Positions 17,747-25,962 of a DNA stretch of 64,000 bases are shown here, in pieces. The notes beneath the pieces are model-generated. The model had not been told where the DNA came from. It saw only the letters and a list, made by a program, of their open reading frames with translations, and made no database searches. This DNA comes from Burkholderiaceae bacterium 16 (GTDB lineage: Bacteria; Pseudomonadota; Gammaproteobacteria; Burkholderiales; Burkholderiaceae). The position numbers and the translations under genes are program-made. The stretch spans positions 155,495 through 219,494 of the forward strand of contig JYOD01000013.1 in the NCBI GenBank assembly GCA_000955785.1. The letters are read 5' to 3'. Numbering within the stretch: the stretch's first letter is position 1; every line of letters begins with the position of its first letter.

Positions 17747-18271
17747 ATGCGCCGATTGCTTACCGTCACCCTTACCGGCATGGTCGCGGTTCCGTTCGCC
17801 GGCCCGGCCGTGGCGGCCGAAATGAACGTCAAGGTAGAGATTCCGCGGCTGAACGTGGCGGAGTACCACCGGCCCTATGTCTCGATGTGGATCGAGCGGG
17901 CCGACCAGAGCCCGGCCGCCACGCTGGCGGTCTGGTACGACGTCAAGCACAAGGATGGCGAAGGCACCAAGTGGCTCAAGGACATGCGCCAGTGGTGGCG
18001 CAAGGCCGGGCGCGATATGCAGATGCCCGCCGATGGCATCTCCGGCGCAACGCGCGCAGCCGGGGAGCACACGCTCACTTTCACCGATGCCAAGGCACCG
18101 CTGGGCAAGCTGCCCGCCGGCGACTACCAGCTCGTGGTGGAAGCCGCCCGCGAGGTCGGTGGCCGCGAACTGCTGCGCGTGCCCTTTGCATGGCCGCCGA
18201 AGGCCGCCGCCTCGGCCAAGGCAAAAGGCGAGCATGAACTCGGTGGCGTCTCGGTCGACCTGAAGCCCTGA
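17747..18271 (+). CDS. DUF2271 periplasmic protein
   Basis: A 174-residue exported protein with a signal peptide of about 23 residues ending VAA. The body (VEIPRLNVAEYHRPYVSMWIE, WYDVKHKDGEGTKWLKDMRQWWRKAG) is the DUF2271 pattern. Such proteins occur together with PepSY, DUF4198 and ApbE genes in iron-regulated clusters, and may carry a flavin attached by the neighbouring ApbE. No obvious D-x2-S/T-G-A/S-T-type flavinylation box was confirmed by eye, although DGISGATRAAG at about residue 94 is a good candidate. The conserved Trp-rich segment may bind an electron-transfer partner. Confidence 0.82.
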   Translation: MRRLLTVTLTGMVAVPFAGPAVAAEMNVKVEIPRLNVAEYHRPYVSMWIERADQSPAATLAVWYDVKHKDGEGTKWLKDMRQWWRKAGRDMQMPADGISGATRAAGEHTLTFTDAKAPLGKLPAGDYQLVVEAAREVGGRELLRVPFAWPPKAAASAKAKGEHELGGVSVDLKP

Positions 18272-18297
18272 GCCCCTCATTCCATAGGAGTATGACG

Positions 18298-19122
18298 ATG
18301 ACGACTTTCGCCACCAAACTGCCCGTCCGGGCCGCCGTGCTGGCTCTTGCCGCGCTGATGCCGCTGGCGGCTCACGCACACCGCCAGTGGCTGTTGCCGT
18401 CTGCCACCGTGCTCTCGGGCAGCGACCCGTGGGTGACGGTCGACGCAGCCGTGTCGAACGACTTGTTCTACTTCGAACACGTCCCGCTGCGCCTGGACAA
18501 CCTCGCCGTGACCGCGCCGGACGGCGCCGCGGCGAAAGTCGAGAACGCCAGCACGGGCCGCTACCGCAGCACCTTCGATGTGCACCTGACCCAGCCGGGC
18601 ACCTACAAGGTAGCCATGGTCAGCCACGGGCTGTTCGCCAGCTACAAGGTGGATGGCCAGGCCAAGCGCTGGCGCGGTTCGACGGAAGCCTTCGCCAAGG
18701 AGGTGCCGGCCGGTGCGCAGGACCTGCAGGTGACGCAGGCCGACAGCCGCCTGGAAGCCTTCGTGACGGCGGGCAAGCCGACCGCCAAGGTGCTGCAGAC
18801 TACCGGCCGCGGGCTGGAACTGGCGCCGGTGACGCACCCGAACGACCTGGTCGCGGGCGATGCAGCCAGCTTCCGCCTGCTGCTCGACGGCAAGCCCGCC
18901 GGCAACGTCAAAGTGGCGGTGGTGCCGGGCGGCATCCGCTATCGCGATCAGTTGCAGGAGATGTCGTTCACCACCGACGCGGACGGAAAGTTCAGCGTCA
19001 AGTGGCCGGCGCCGGGCATGTACTGGATGGAAGCCGAGGTCCGCGACGACAAGGTCGCGGTCAAGGAAGCCAAGACGCGCCGTGCCAGCTACGCGGCTAC
19101 CGTCGAGGTGCTGCCGCAGTAA
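18298..19122 (+). CDS. DUF4198 periplasmic protein
   Basis: A 274-residue protein with a signal peptide (about 24 residues, ending AHA). Its mature N-terminus HRQWLLPS is the hallmark of the DUF4198 family, otherwise known from nickel/cobalt and iron uptake loci. The rest is beta-rich with two immunoglobulin-like parts. TAGGAG lies seven bases before ATG 18298, which is why this is chosen over ATG 18292. It follows DUF2271 by 26 bases. The role is presumed periplasmic metal or siderophore handling. Confidence 0.83.
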   Translation: MTTFATKLPVRAAVLALAALMPLAAHAHRQWLLPSATVLSGSDPWVTVDAAVSNDLFYFEHVPLRLDNLAVTAPDGAAAKVENASTGRYRSTFDVHLTQPGTYKVAMVSHGLFASYKVDGQAKRWRGSTEAFAKEVPAGAQDLQVTQADSRLEAFVTAGKPTAKVLQTTGRGLELAPVTHPNDLVAGDAASFRLLLDGKPAGNVKVAVVPGGIRYRDQLQEMSFTTDADGKFSVKWPAPGMYWMEAEVRDDKVAVKEAKTRRASYAATVEVLPQ

Positions 19123-19244
19123 TCGCTGTCGACAGCAGGCAGCCAGCCGGACCTTCGTCCGGCTGGCGGCGCAAGCCCCGGGCCGCCGGTGCGCTTTTTG
19201 TGTTCCCGTAGTTTCGCTTTCATCGTCTTTCCAGGTTCACCCGC

Positions 19245-20252
19245 ATGCAGCGTGTCCTCGTTCCCCTTTCGCTTGGCGCCGCCCCGCCCGCGTCCGATGC
19301 GGCGGCGCGCCTTTGCCGGCGGCAGGGCGAGACCATGGGCACCACATGGTCGGTAGCATGGGCCGCGCCGCCTGGCGCCATCGGCGAGGACGCGCTCGAC
19401 GCCGGCATCCGTGCCGTGCTGGCCGGCGTGATCGCGCAGATGAGCAACTGGGACGAAACCTCGGACCTGAGCCGCTTCAACCGCGCCGCAGCGGGCGACT
19501 GGCAGGTGCTGCCGGCGGACTGCTTTGCCGTGCTGCAAGCCGCGCTGCAAGTTGCGCGCGATAGCGGCGGTGCCTACGATCCCAGCGCGGGGCCGCTGGT
19601 GGACCTTTGGGGCTTCGGCCCGGCGCCTCGGCGCAGCGAAGCTCCGGCGCTGGCCGAGATCGAACAGGCGCGCGCGCTGTGCGGGTGGCAGCGTATCGCG
19701 CTCGACGAGGCCGGCTGCCGCGTGCGGCAGCCGGGCGGCCTCCGGCTGGATTTCTGCGCCATTGCCAAGGGCTTCGGGGTGGACGCCGTGTCGCGCTACC
19801 TGAGCGGGCAGGGCATCGGCAGCCACCTGGTCGAGATCGGCGGCGAGTTGCGCGGCCGCGGCGTCAAGCCCGACGGGCTGCCGTGGTGGGTGGCGCTGGA
19901 AACGCCGCCCGGCGGCGGCGCGGCAGGCCGCGAGACGCTGGTCGCGCTGCATGGCCTGTCGGTCGCCACTTCGGGCGACTACCGCCGCTACTTCGACAGC
20001 GAAGGGCGCCGCTACGCCCACACGCTGGACCCGCGCACGGGGTATCCGGCCAGCCATGCGCTGGCCTCGGTCACGGTGCTGCACCCGCAATGCATGCTGG
20101 CCGATGCGTTCTCGACCGCGCTGACCGTGCTGGGGCCGGAGGCTGGCATGGTGTTCGCGCGCCGCCATGCGCTGGCCGCGCGCTTCCTGATCCGCCATAG
20201 CGGTGGCTTCGACGAACGCCTGTCGCCGGCTTTCGAGGCCATGCTGTCATGA
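19245..20252 (+). CDS. apbE: FAD:protein FMN transferase
   Basis: A 335-residue ApbE-family enzyme that covalently attaches FMN from FAD to a Thr or Ser of target proteins. Family motifs are visible: GETMGTTWSV near the N-terminus, DPSAGPLVDLWGFG, the DFCAIAKGFGVDAV segment, HTLDPRTGYPA and the metal-binding ADAFSTALTVLG. Unusually for ApbE there is no obvious lipoprotein or Sec signal in the first 30 residues, so location (cytoplasm versus periplasm) is uncertain. The stop overlaps the next start (ATGA). Likely targets are the DUF2271 or PepSY proteins of the same operon. Confidence 0.9.
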   Translation: MQRVLVPLSLGAAPPASDAAARLCRRQGETMGTTWSVAWAAPPGAIGEDALDAGIRAVLAGVIAQMSNWDETSDLSRFNRAAAGDWQVLPADCFAVLQAALQVARDSGGAYDPSAGPLVDLWGFGPAPRRSEAPALAEIEQARALCGWQRIALDEAGCRVRQPGGLRLDFCAIAKGFGVDAVSRYLSGQGIGSHLVEIGGELRGRGVKPDGLPWWVALETPPGGGAAGRETLVALHGLSVATSGDYRRYFDSEGRRYAHTLDPRTGYPASHALASVTVLHPQCMLADAFSTALTVLGPEAGMVFARRHALAARFLIRHSGGFDERLSPAFEAMLS

Positions 20253-21940
20253 GCCCGCCGGATACCGCTGCCTCGCTACCGGCCGAAGCGCCCGCCGCGC
20301 AGAGCACGCGCACGCAGAGCCACGCCAGCCGCGCCGAGCGGCACATGCGCGCCATCCGCGTCGCGATCGCACTCGGCATGCTGGCAGGCCTCGCCGGTCT
20401 GGCCCTCGCCTTCCTCGCGCCGACCCGCGCGGGCATGGCCGCCGGCGTGGTCATTGCCTACGCCGGGTTCTGCGCGGCCGTGATCGCCCGGCACCGCCGC
20501 CGGCACGCGCGCGCCGGTCTGCTGGCGCAAGCCAGGGATGGCGCCACGCTGGTGGCCTACGCCAGCCAGAGCGGGTTTGCCGGGCAGCTTGCGCTGCAGA
20601 CCGCGCAGGCGCTGCAGGATGCCGGCGTGCCCGCGCAGTTGCTGTCCTTCGCGGAGCTGGATGCCGGCCGGCTTGGCAACTGCCGCCAGGCCTTGTTCGT
20701 GGTCAGCACCACGGGCGAGGGCGATGCGCCCGACAGTGCGTCGGGCTTCGCGCGCCGGCTGACGGCGGCGGCCGGCCCCGGTGGCCTGCGCGAACTGCGC
20801 TACGGCATTCTCGCGCTCGGCGACCGCAGCTATGCCCATTTCTGTGCCTTCGGCCACACGCTGTCGGCATGGCTGCAGCGGCAGCACGCGCAAGCGCTCT
20901 TCGACATGGTGGAGGTCGACAACGGCGACGCCGGCGCGCTGCGCCACTGGCAGAACCACCTCAGCGCACTCAGTGGCGGCGCGGAGATCGCCGACTGGGA
21001 AAAGCCACGCTACGCCGAATGGCTGCTGCACGAGCGCCGCCTGCTCAACCCGGGCAGCCCCGGCTCGCCGGCCTTCCACCTGGCGCTGGTGCCACCGGCG
21101 GGCGATGCGCCGTCATGGCGAGCCGGCGACATCGCCGAGATCGGCCCGTGCCACGCGCCGGCCGAAGTGGAACGCCTGCTGGCAAAGCTGTTATTCGACG
21201 GCGCCTCGCCGGTGCGCTGCGACGGTGTGTCGGCCACGCTGGCGCAAGCGCTGGCCACGCGCATCATCCTGCCAGAGCCGCATCTTGCCGCGCTCGCCGG
21301 GGTGACGCCGCAGCGGCTGGTGGATACGTTGCCGCTGCTGCCGCACCGCGAGTATTCGATTGCCTCGATCCCGCAGGACGGGCGGCTGGAACTGCTGGTG
21401 CGCCAGCAGCGCCATGACGATGGCCGCCTCGGGCTGGCCTCCGGCTGGCTGACCGCGCATGCGCAGCCGGGCGCCGGCATTGCGCTGCGTATCCGCACCA
21501 ACCGCGGCTTTCATCCGCCCGCCGACGGCCGTCCGCTGATCCTGATCGGCAATGGCACCGGCCTGGCTGGCCTGCGCGCGCATCTCAAGGCGCGCGCAGC
21601 GGCTGGCCACCATCGCAACTGGCTGCTGTTCGGCGAGCGCACCGCGCAGCACGACGCGTTCCACCGCGATGAACTTGCCGCATGGCAGGCCGAAGGGGTC
21701 TTGCAGCGGATGGATCTGGTGTTCTCGCGCGACGGCGGTGCCCTGCACTACGTGCAGGACGCGGTGCGCGCGTCGGCCGGCGCAGTGCGGGATTGGGTCG
21801 GGGCGGGCGCGGCCATCTACGTTTGCGGCAGCTTGCAGGGCATGGCGGGCGCCGTCAACGAGGCGCTGGCCGAGGTGCTGGGCGAGGAGGCGCTGCTGCA
21901 ACTGGGCGAGCAAGGGCGCTACCGGCGCGACGTTTACTGA
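20249..21940 (+). CDS. Membrane-anchored flavodoxin/FAD/NADPH reductase (CysJ-like)
   Basis: A 563-residue diflavin reductase. Two hydrophobic helices (about 38-58 and 62-80) anchor it. A flavodoxin domain follows at about 100-235 (YASQSGFAG phosphate loop, STTGEGDAP, LGDRSYAHFC). The FAD domain has REYSIAS near residue 367, and the NADPH-binding part starts at about 429 (LIGNGTGLAGLRA) and ends in a C-terminal aromatic (RRDVY) as in CysJ. It presumably moves electrons from cytoplasmic NADPH through FAD and FMN to the PepSY protein at the other end of the operon, powering extracytoplasmic ferric reduction. Its start overlaps the apbE stop. Confidence 0.9.
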   Translation: MSPPDTAASLPAEAPAAQSTRTQSHASRAERHMRAIRVAIALGMLAGLAGLALAFLAPTRAGMAAGVVIAYAGFCAAVIARHRRRHARAGLLAQARDGATLVAYASQSGFAGQLALQTAQALQDAGVPAQLLSFAELDAGRLGNCRQALFVVSTTGEGDAPDSASGFARRLTAAAGPGGLRELRYGILALGDRSYAHFCAFGHTLSAWLQRQHAQALFDMVEVDNGDAGALRHWQNHLSALSGGAEIADWEKPRYAEWLLHERRLLNPGSPGSPAFHLALVPPAGDAPSWRAGDIAEIGPCHAPAEVERLLAKLLFDGASPVRCDGVSATLAQALATRIILPEPHLAALAGVTPQRLVDTLPLLPHREYSIASIPQDGRLELLVRQQRHDDGRLGLASGWLTAHAQPGAGIALRIRTNRGFHPPADGRPLILIGNGTGLAGLRAHLKARAAAGHHRNWLLFGERTAQHDAFHRDELAAWQAEGVLQRMDLVFSRDGGALHYVQDAVRASAGAVRDWVGAGAAIYVCGSLQGMAGAVNEALAEVLGEEALLQLGEQGRYRRDVY

Positions 21941-21980
21941 GGACGGATCGCGCCACGGCAGCGCCATGCCGGCCTGCCTG

Positions 21981-24086
21981 TCAGGCGGTGTCCGCCGTCA
22001 CCTCCATCAGCGCATCCACCACCACCGCCCCGCCCGCGCTCACCATCACCGGGTTGAGATCGACCGAGCGGATCGCGCCGTTCGCTTCATGCATCAGGTT
22101 GCCCACGCGTACCGCGATCCGGCACAGCGCGGCCACGTCCACGGCAGGTTCGCCGCGCACGCCCGCCAGCAGCGGCGCGATGCGCAAGCCGGCCACGGCG
22201 CGCTCCACCGCGGCTTCGGTGCAGGGTGCCAGCAGCACCGCCGTGTCGCGCAGCACCTCCACGTATTTGCCCCCGTCGCCCACCAGCACCATCGGCCCGA
22301 ATACCGGGTCCCAGTGCGCGCCCACCATGCATTCGCGCTGGCCGCGCTCCATGCGCGCCACGACCACGCCTTCGCAAGCCGCGCCGAGCGTTTCCAGGAT
22401 GCCGGTCTGCGCGAGATAGGCATGCGCCACCGCGTGCTCGTCATTGCAGTTCAGCGCCACCAGGCCATGCTCGCTCTTGTGCGGCACCTGTGGGGAGCTA
22501 GCCTTGACGGCCACCGGCCCCTTCAGCGCGCGCCACGCCGCGACGGCCTCATCCACGCTGTGGCACAGCTGGTGCGCCACCACCGGGAAGCCGGCCGACG
22601 CCAGGCGCGCGAGGCTCGCCGCCTCGCTCAGCGAGTGGCCGGCAACACGCGATACAGCCCCCGCAGCCGGTGGCTGGCGCGCCTGCAACAGCGTGTCTTC
22701 CGTGGCGATGTCGCGCAGCCGCTGCTGGTGCGTGACCAGTTGCGCGAAGGCCGCCAGCGCCTCGGCCCCGCTCGTGTACACGGGCACGTTGACGGCGCGG
22801 AAGGCGGCCGCCACCGGGGCCTGCCATGCCGCGACGGCAATCGGCTTGCCGGCGCTGTCGGCAAAGCTGGCGGCATCGCGGGCGAAGCGCGGCAGGTCGT
22901 AGCCCATCCCGGCCACAGGGATATCGAGCAGCAGCAGGTCGGCCGAGGGGTCCGCCGCCACCACGGGGAGCACGTCGCCAAACAGTCCGCTGTTGGTCAG
23001 CAGGGCAGCGGTGACGTCGACCGGATTGGCGGTGGACGCGAACCCCGGCAGCCGCGCGGCCAGCGCCGCCTGCGTGGCCTGCGCCAGCGGCGCCAGCGAC
23101 AGGCCGAGCGGCTCGGCGGCGTCGGCGGCCATCACGCAGCTCGCCCCGGAATTGCTCACCACTACCAGCCCCCGCCCGCTGGCCTGCCAGCCGCGCAGGT
23201 ACAGCGGCGCGCAGCGCACCAGCGCGTGCGCGTCGTCCACGCGGCAGATGCCGTGCCGCGCGAGGAATGCCCCCACCGCGCGGTCCTCGTTGGCGATGGC
23301 GCCGGTATGCGAGGCCGCCGCGCGCTGCCCCGCGCTGGAGCGGCCTGCCTTGACCGCCACGATGGGCACGCCGCGCTGGCGCGCCACCGCGGCGGCTTCG
23401 GCCAGCACCGCGGGGTCGGTCAGGCCTTCCAGATAGAGCAGGATCAGCCGCACATCGGGATCGCGCGCCACGGCCAGCGCCAGTTCGCTCACCGTGATGT
23501 CGGCCTCGTTGCCGGTGGCGTGCATATGCCGCACGCCGATGCCTTGTCCGCGCAGCAGGCCGTAGACCATGGCGCCGACGCCGCCGCTCTGGCTCACCAC
23601 GGCCACCGGGCCATCCTGCGGCGGCACTTCGATAAACATGGTGGAGAAGCTGGCAATGGTGCCGGTGCCGAAGTTGGCCAGGCCCTGGCTGTTCGGCCCT
23701 ACCAGGCGCAGCCCGGCAGCCGCCGCGACGCGCACCATTTCGTCCTGCTGGCGGCGGCCCTCCTCGCCGGCTTCGCCGAAGCCCGAGGCAATCACGATGG
23801 CGGCGGCCACACCCAGGCGAGCGCAATCGCGCACCGCGGATACCGCCGCATCGCCGCTCACTACGACGATGGCCAGTTCGGGCACTTCGGGCAGCGCATC
23901 GAGCGACGCAAAGGCCGGCAGGCCCTGGATGGTGTCGCGCTGCGGGTTCACCGGGTAGAGCTTGCCGGCGTAGCCATGCTCGCGCATGTAGTGGATGGGA
24001 CGGCCGCCGATCTTGTGGATATGGTCGGAAGCGCCGATCACCGCGATCGAGCGCGGTGCCAGCAAGGCTTGCAAGGTCTGGTTCAT
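21981..24086 (-). CDS. Acetate--CoA ligase (ADP-forming) family acyl-CoA synthetase
   Basis: A 701-residue fused NDP-forming acyl-CoA synthetase. The CoA-binding Rossmann domain is at about 5-130 (APRSIAVIGASD), the ligase domain follows with the catalytic-histidine motif SHTGAIA near 266-272, and an ATP-grasp domain occupies about 480-700 (VAVKASSPQVPHKSEHGLV, GDGGKYVEV). It would convert a carboxylic acid to its CoA thioester. ATG 24086 has no Shine-Dalgarno of its own; it overlaps the stop of a 43-codon upstream frame and is probably translated by coupling to it. It is the last gene of the IclR-led operon. Confidence 0.9.
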   Translation of the reverse strand: MNQTLQALLAPRSIAVIGASDHIHKIGGRPIHYMREHGYAGKLYPVNPQRDTIQGLPAFASLDALPEVPELAIVVVSGDAAVSAVRDCARLGVAAAIVIASGFGEAGEEGRRQQDEMVRVAAAAGLRLVGPNSQGLANFGTGTIASFSTMFIEVPPQDGPVAVVSQSGGVGAMVYGLLRGQGIGVRHMHATGNEADITVSELALAVARDPDVRLILLYLEGLTDPAVLAEAAAVARQRGVPIVAVKAGRSSAGQRAAASHTGAIANEDRAVGAFLARHGICRVDDAHALVRCAPLYLRGWQASGRGLVVVSNSGASCVMAADAAEPLGLSLAPLAQATQAALAARLPGFASTANPVDVTAALLTNSGLFGDVLPVVAADPSADLLLLDIPVAGMGYDLPRFARDAASFADSAGKPIAVAAWQAPVAAAFRAVNVPVYTSGAEALAAFAQLVTHQQRLRDIATEDTLLQARQPPAAGAVSRVAGHSLSEAASLARLASAGFPVVAHQLCHSVDEAVAAWRALKGPVAVKASSPQVPHKSEHGLVALNCNDEHAVAHAYLAQTGILETLGAACEGVVVARMERGQRECMVGAHWDPVFGPMVLVGDGGKYVEVLRDTAVLLAPCTEAAVERAVAGLRIAPLLAGVRGEPAVDVAALCRIAVRVGNLMHEANGAIRSVDLNPVMVSAGGAVVVDALMEVTADTA

Positions 24087-24214
24087 GATGATGCGATCCA
24101 AAAGCCAAGGCCGGGAGCGTGGGCGCCGGGCGTTGCCAGCAGCGCGGCGGCAAGCGCGATCGTGCTCGTCGGCAGGGCGAGTACGGGCCGCCGAAGCGGC
24201 AAGGTTCGGTTCAT
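24083..24214 (-). CDS. 43-residue signal-peptide-like small reading frame coupled to the CoA ligase
   Basis: From ATG 24214 the frame reads MNRTLPLRRPVLALP, then a hydrophobic Ala/Leu core, a PGAHA cleavage-like site near residue 34, and ends nine residues later. A strong AGGAGACC lies about four bases before the ATG, and the TGA overlaps the ATG of the CoA ligase (ATGA). It looks like the leader of an exported protein. It is either a relic of a deleted periplasmic binding protein whose signal peptide and ribosome site survive, or a genuine small secreted or coupling peptide. Confidence 0.5.
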   Translation of the reverse strand: MNRTLPLRRPVLALPTSTIALAAALLATPGAHAPGLGFWIASS

Positions 24215-24269
24215 GTCGGTCTCCTGGTGTGTCTGTGGCCGCCTTGCGCGGCTACGTCATGCGATGCGG

Positions 24270-24629
24270 CTACTCGCGCCGGAAGCGCAGCAGCATGCGT
24301 TCGCCGTGGCGCATGAAGCCGGCCCGCACGCGCTCACCGATGGCCACGCCGGGCTCGGCATGGGCCATGACGCGCGGGCCTTCGTCGAGTGTGGCCAGCA
24401 CCAGTGTGTAAGGCGCCAGCGCGCGGAATTCTTCAGTAGGGGCGCGCGAGACTTCGGTGACGGAATGGATGGTGGCGCCGCCGCCCGCATCGCGCCAGGC
24501 CAGCCGCGTGCTGCCGCAGGCGCGGCACGCGTGGCGCTGCAGCGGTTGCCACGCACCGCAATCCTCGCACGCCTGGTAGCGCACGAGGCCGGCGTCCAGG
24601 CCTGCGTGGTAGGGATGGTCTGTACTCAT
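24270..24629 (-). CDS. DUF35/OB-fold zinc-ribbon partner of the thiolase-like protein
   Basis: A 119-residue protein. The N-terminal rubredoxin-like zinc ribbon has CEDCG and CRACG pairs (about residues 21-39), followed by an OB-fold (GATIHSVTEVSR, VLATLDEGPRV, GERVRAGF). AAGGAC precedes ATG 24629. DUF35 proteins form complexes with thiolase-superfamily enzymes and help deliver or bind the acyl-CoA; here the thiolase-like gene is immediately upstream (148 bases, containing a REP-like palindrome). Function is presumed to depend on that partner. Confidence 0.86.
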   Translation of the reverse strand: MSTDHPYHAGLDAGLVRYQACEDCGAWQPLQRHACRACGSTRLAWRDAGGGATIHSVTEVSRAPTEEFRALAPYTLVLATLDEGPRVMAHAEPGVAIGERVRAGFMRHGERMLLRFRRE

Positions 24630-24672
24630 GACAATGTCCTTGGCGAGTGCACCAAATGCAGCGCTGGTTCGC

Positions 24673-24700
24673 TCCCCTCTCCCGCTTGCGGGAGAGGGGA
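24673..24700. repeat. REP-like palindrome
   Basis: Perfect 13-base arms (24673-24685 and 24688-24700, core TCCCCTCTCCCGC) around a two-base loop, between two operon genes. A second element of the same CCCTCTCCC class occurs at 48291-48329. It may stabilise or separate the two parts of the transcript. Confidence 0.7.
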
Positions 24701-24777
24701 CGGCGGAGAGGGCAGGCGCGCGCAAGAGCAAAGACGCTCACTGCCAGCGAGCCAGGCATCGGGCATTGCAAGCACTC

Positions 24778-25920
24778 TCATCCCGCCTCCAGCACCAGGC
24801 TCACATGCGACGAGAGCACGCCCCCGTCCGCGTGAAACAGCGCGCGCTTGCGCGCCGGCACCTGTCGCGCGCCCGCCTTCCCCGCAAGCTGCCGCATGGC
24901 TTCCGCCAGATGCATCAGTCCGCCCGCGACGCCAGAATGTCCGAACGCCAGCAAGCCACCGTGTGTGTTGAGCGGCAGCGCGCCATCGCGGCCGAAATCT
25001 CCCGCCGCCAGCCGCGCCGGGGACGCACCGCGCCCGGCCACGCCAAGTTCCTCCAGCAGCATCGCCAGCGTGATGGTGAATGAGTCGTAGATCGCCAGGT
25101 AATCGATCTGCGCCACCGTGTTGCCGGCTTCCGCCAGCGCGCGCCGCGCGGCATCGGCCGCGCCGGTGGCCAGCACGCTTTCCAGCGTGCACAGGTGCTG
25201 GTGGCGATGCGCCTGGCCCGCGCCGGTCACGCGCACCGGGGTGCCGCTGCCCGGCTCGGCGGACACCACCAGCGCCACCGCGCCATCGGAGATCGGGCAG
25301 CAGTCCGACAGCCGCAGCGGCGTGGCGATGGGCCTGGCGGCGCGCGTGGCGTCCAGCGTCATGGGCTCGCGCAGGTGGGCGTCGGGATGGCTCGCGGCAT
25401 GCTCGCGCATCAGCACCGTGAAGCCGCTGAGCGCGTCGGCGTGCATGCCCGTCTCGGCAAGATAGCGCGAAGCCAGCAAGGCGTAATACGCCGGTACGGA
25501 GGCGCCATTTGGCACTTCCATCTCCGGCTCGCCAACCTGTGCCAGCGTCTGGATCGACTGGTCGCGGCTCTGGCCGGAGAGCCGGTTCTCGCCGGCCACC
25601 ACCAGCACATGGCGGCAGCGGCCCGCACCCACCAGCTCGCGCGCCAGCATCGCCATGACGCCGCCGGTCGCGCCGCCCGAGGCCACGCCATGCGCGTAAG
25701 CGGGATCGAGCGACGCGTACTCGCAAAAGCGCGTGGCCAGCATCAGGTGGGGCAGGGTGGTGGCGTAGCCGCACAGCACGCCGTCGATGTCTGCGCGGGC
25801 CAGGCCCGCATCGGCCAGCGCGGCGTCGGTGGCGGCCGCCATCAGCGTCAGCGGCGTGCTGCCTTCGATACGGCCAAAGCGCGTATTGCCCGCGCCGCGC
25901 AGGTAGGCTGCGTGTTGCAT
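24778..25920 (-). CDS. Thiolase-superfamily protein (SCP2/Ltp-like), nucleophile Cys not evident
   Basis: A 380-residue thiolase-fold protein of the sterol-carrier/lipid-transfer type. The C-terminal catalytic-histidine regions are recognisable (NTHGGLLAFGHSG). Where thiolases carry the nucleophile cysteine (N-x-C-x-SG), this chain reads AHGVASGGATGG at about 76-87, with no cysteine. Together with the adjacent DUF35 partner, this resembles the thiolase-like aldolases (Ltp2 type) that cleave beta-hydroxyacyl-CoA rather than true thiolases. Third-from-last gene of the operon, it overlaps nothing and follows the binding-protein gene by 42 bases. Substrate unknown. Confidence 0.85.
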   Translation of the reverse strand: MQHAAYLRGAGNTRFGRIEGSTPLTLMAAATDAALADAGLARADIDGVLCGYATTLPHLMLATRFCEYASLDPAYAHGVASGGATGGVMAMLARELVGAGRCRHVLVVAGENRLSGQSRDQSIQTLAQVGEPEMEVPNGASVPAYYALLASRYLAETGMHADALSGFTVLMREHAASHPDAHLREPMTLDATRAARPIATPLRLSDCCPISDGAVALVVSAEPGSGTPVRVTGAGQAHRHQHLCTLESVLATGAADAARRALAEAGNTVAQIDYLAIYDSFTITLAMLLEELGVAGRGASPARLAAGDFGRDGALPLNTHGGLLAFGHSGVAGGLMHLAEAMRQLAGKAGARQVPARKRALFHADGGVLSSHVSLVLEAG

Positions 25921-25962
25921 GATGCCTCGCTCAGTGCTTCATGACTTCGATGCTTCAGGATT

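Noticed and set aside
21552..24971. Over 1100-codon plus-strand frame across the CoA ligase and DUF35 genes
   Set aside because: It is a His/Arg/Gly-rich shadow; the minus strand carries clear family motifs, ribosome-binding sites and tight gene spacing.
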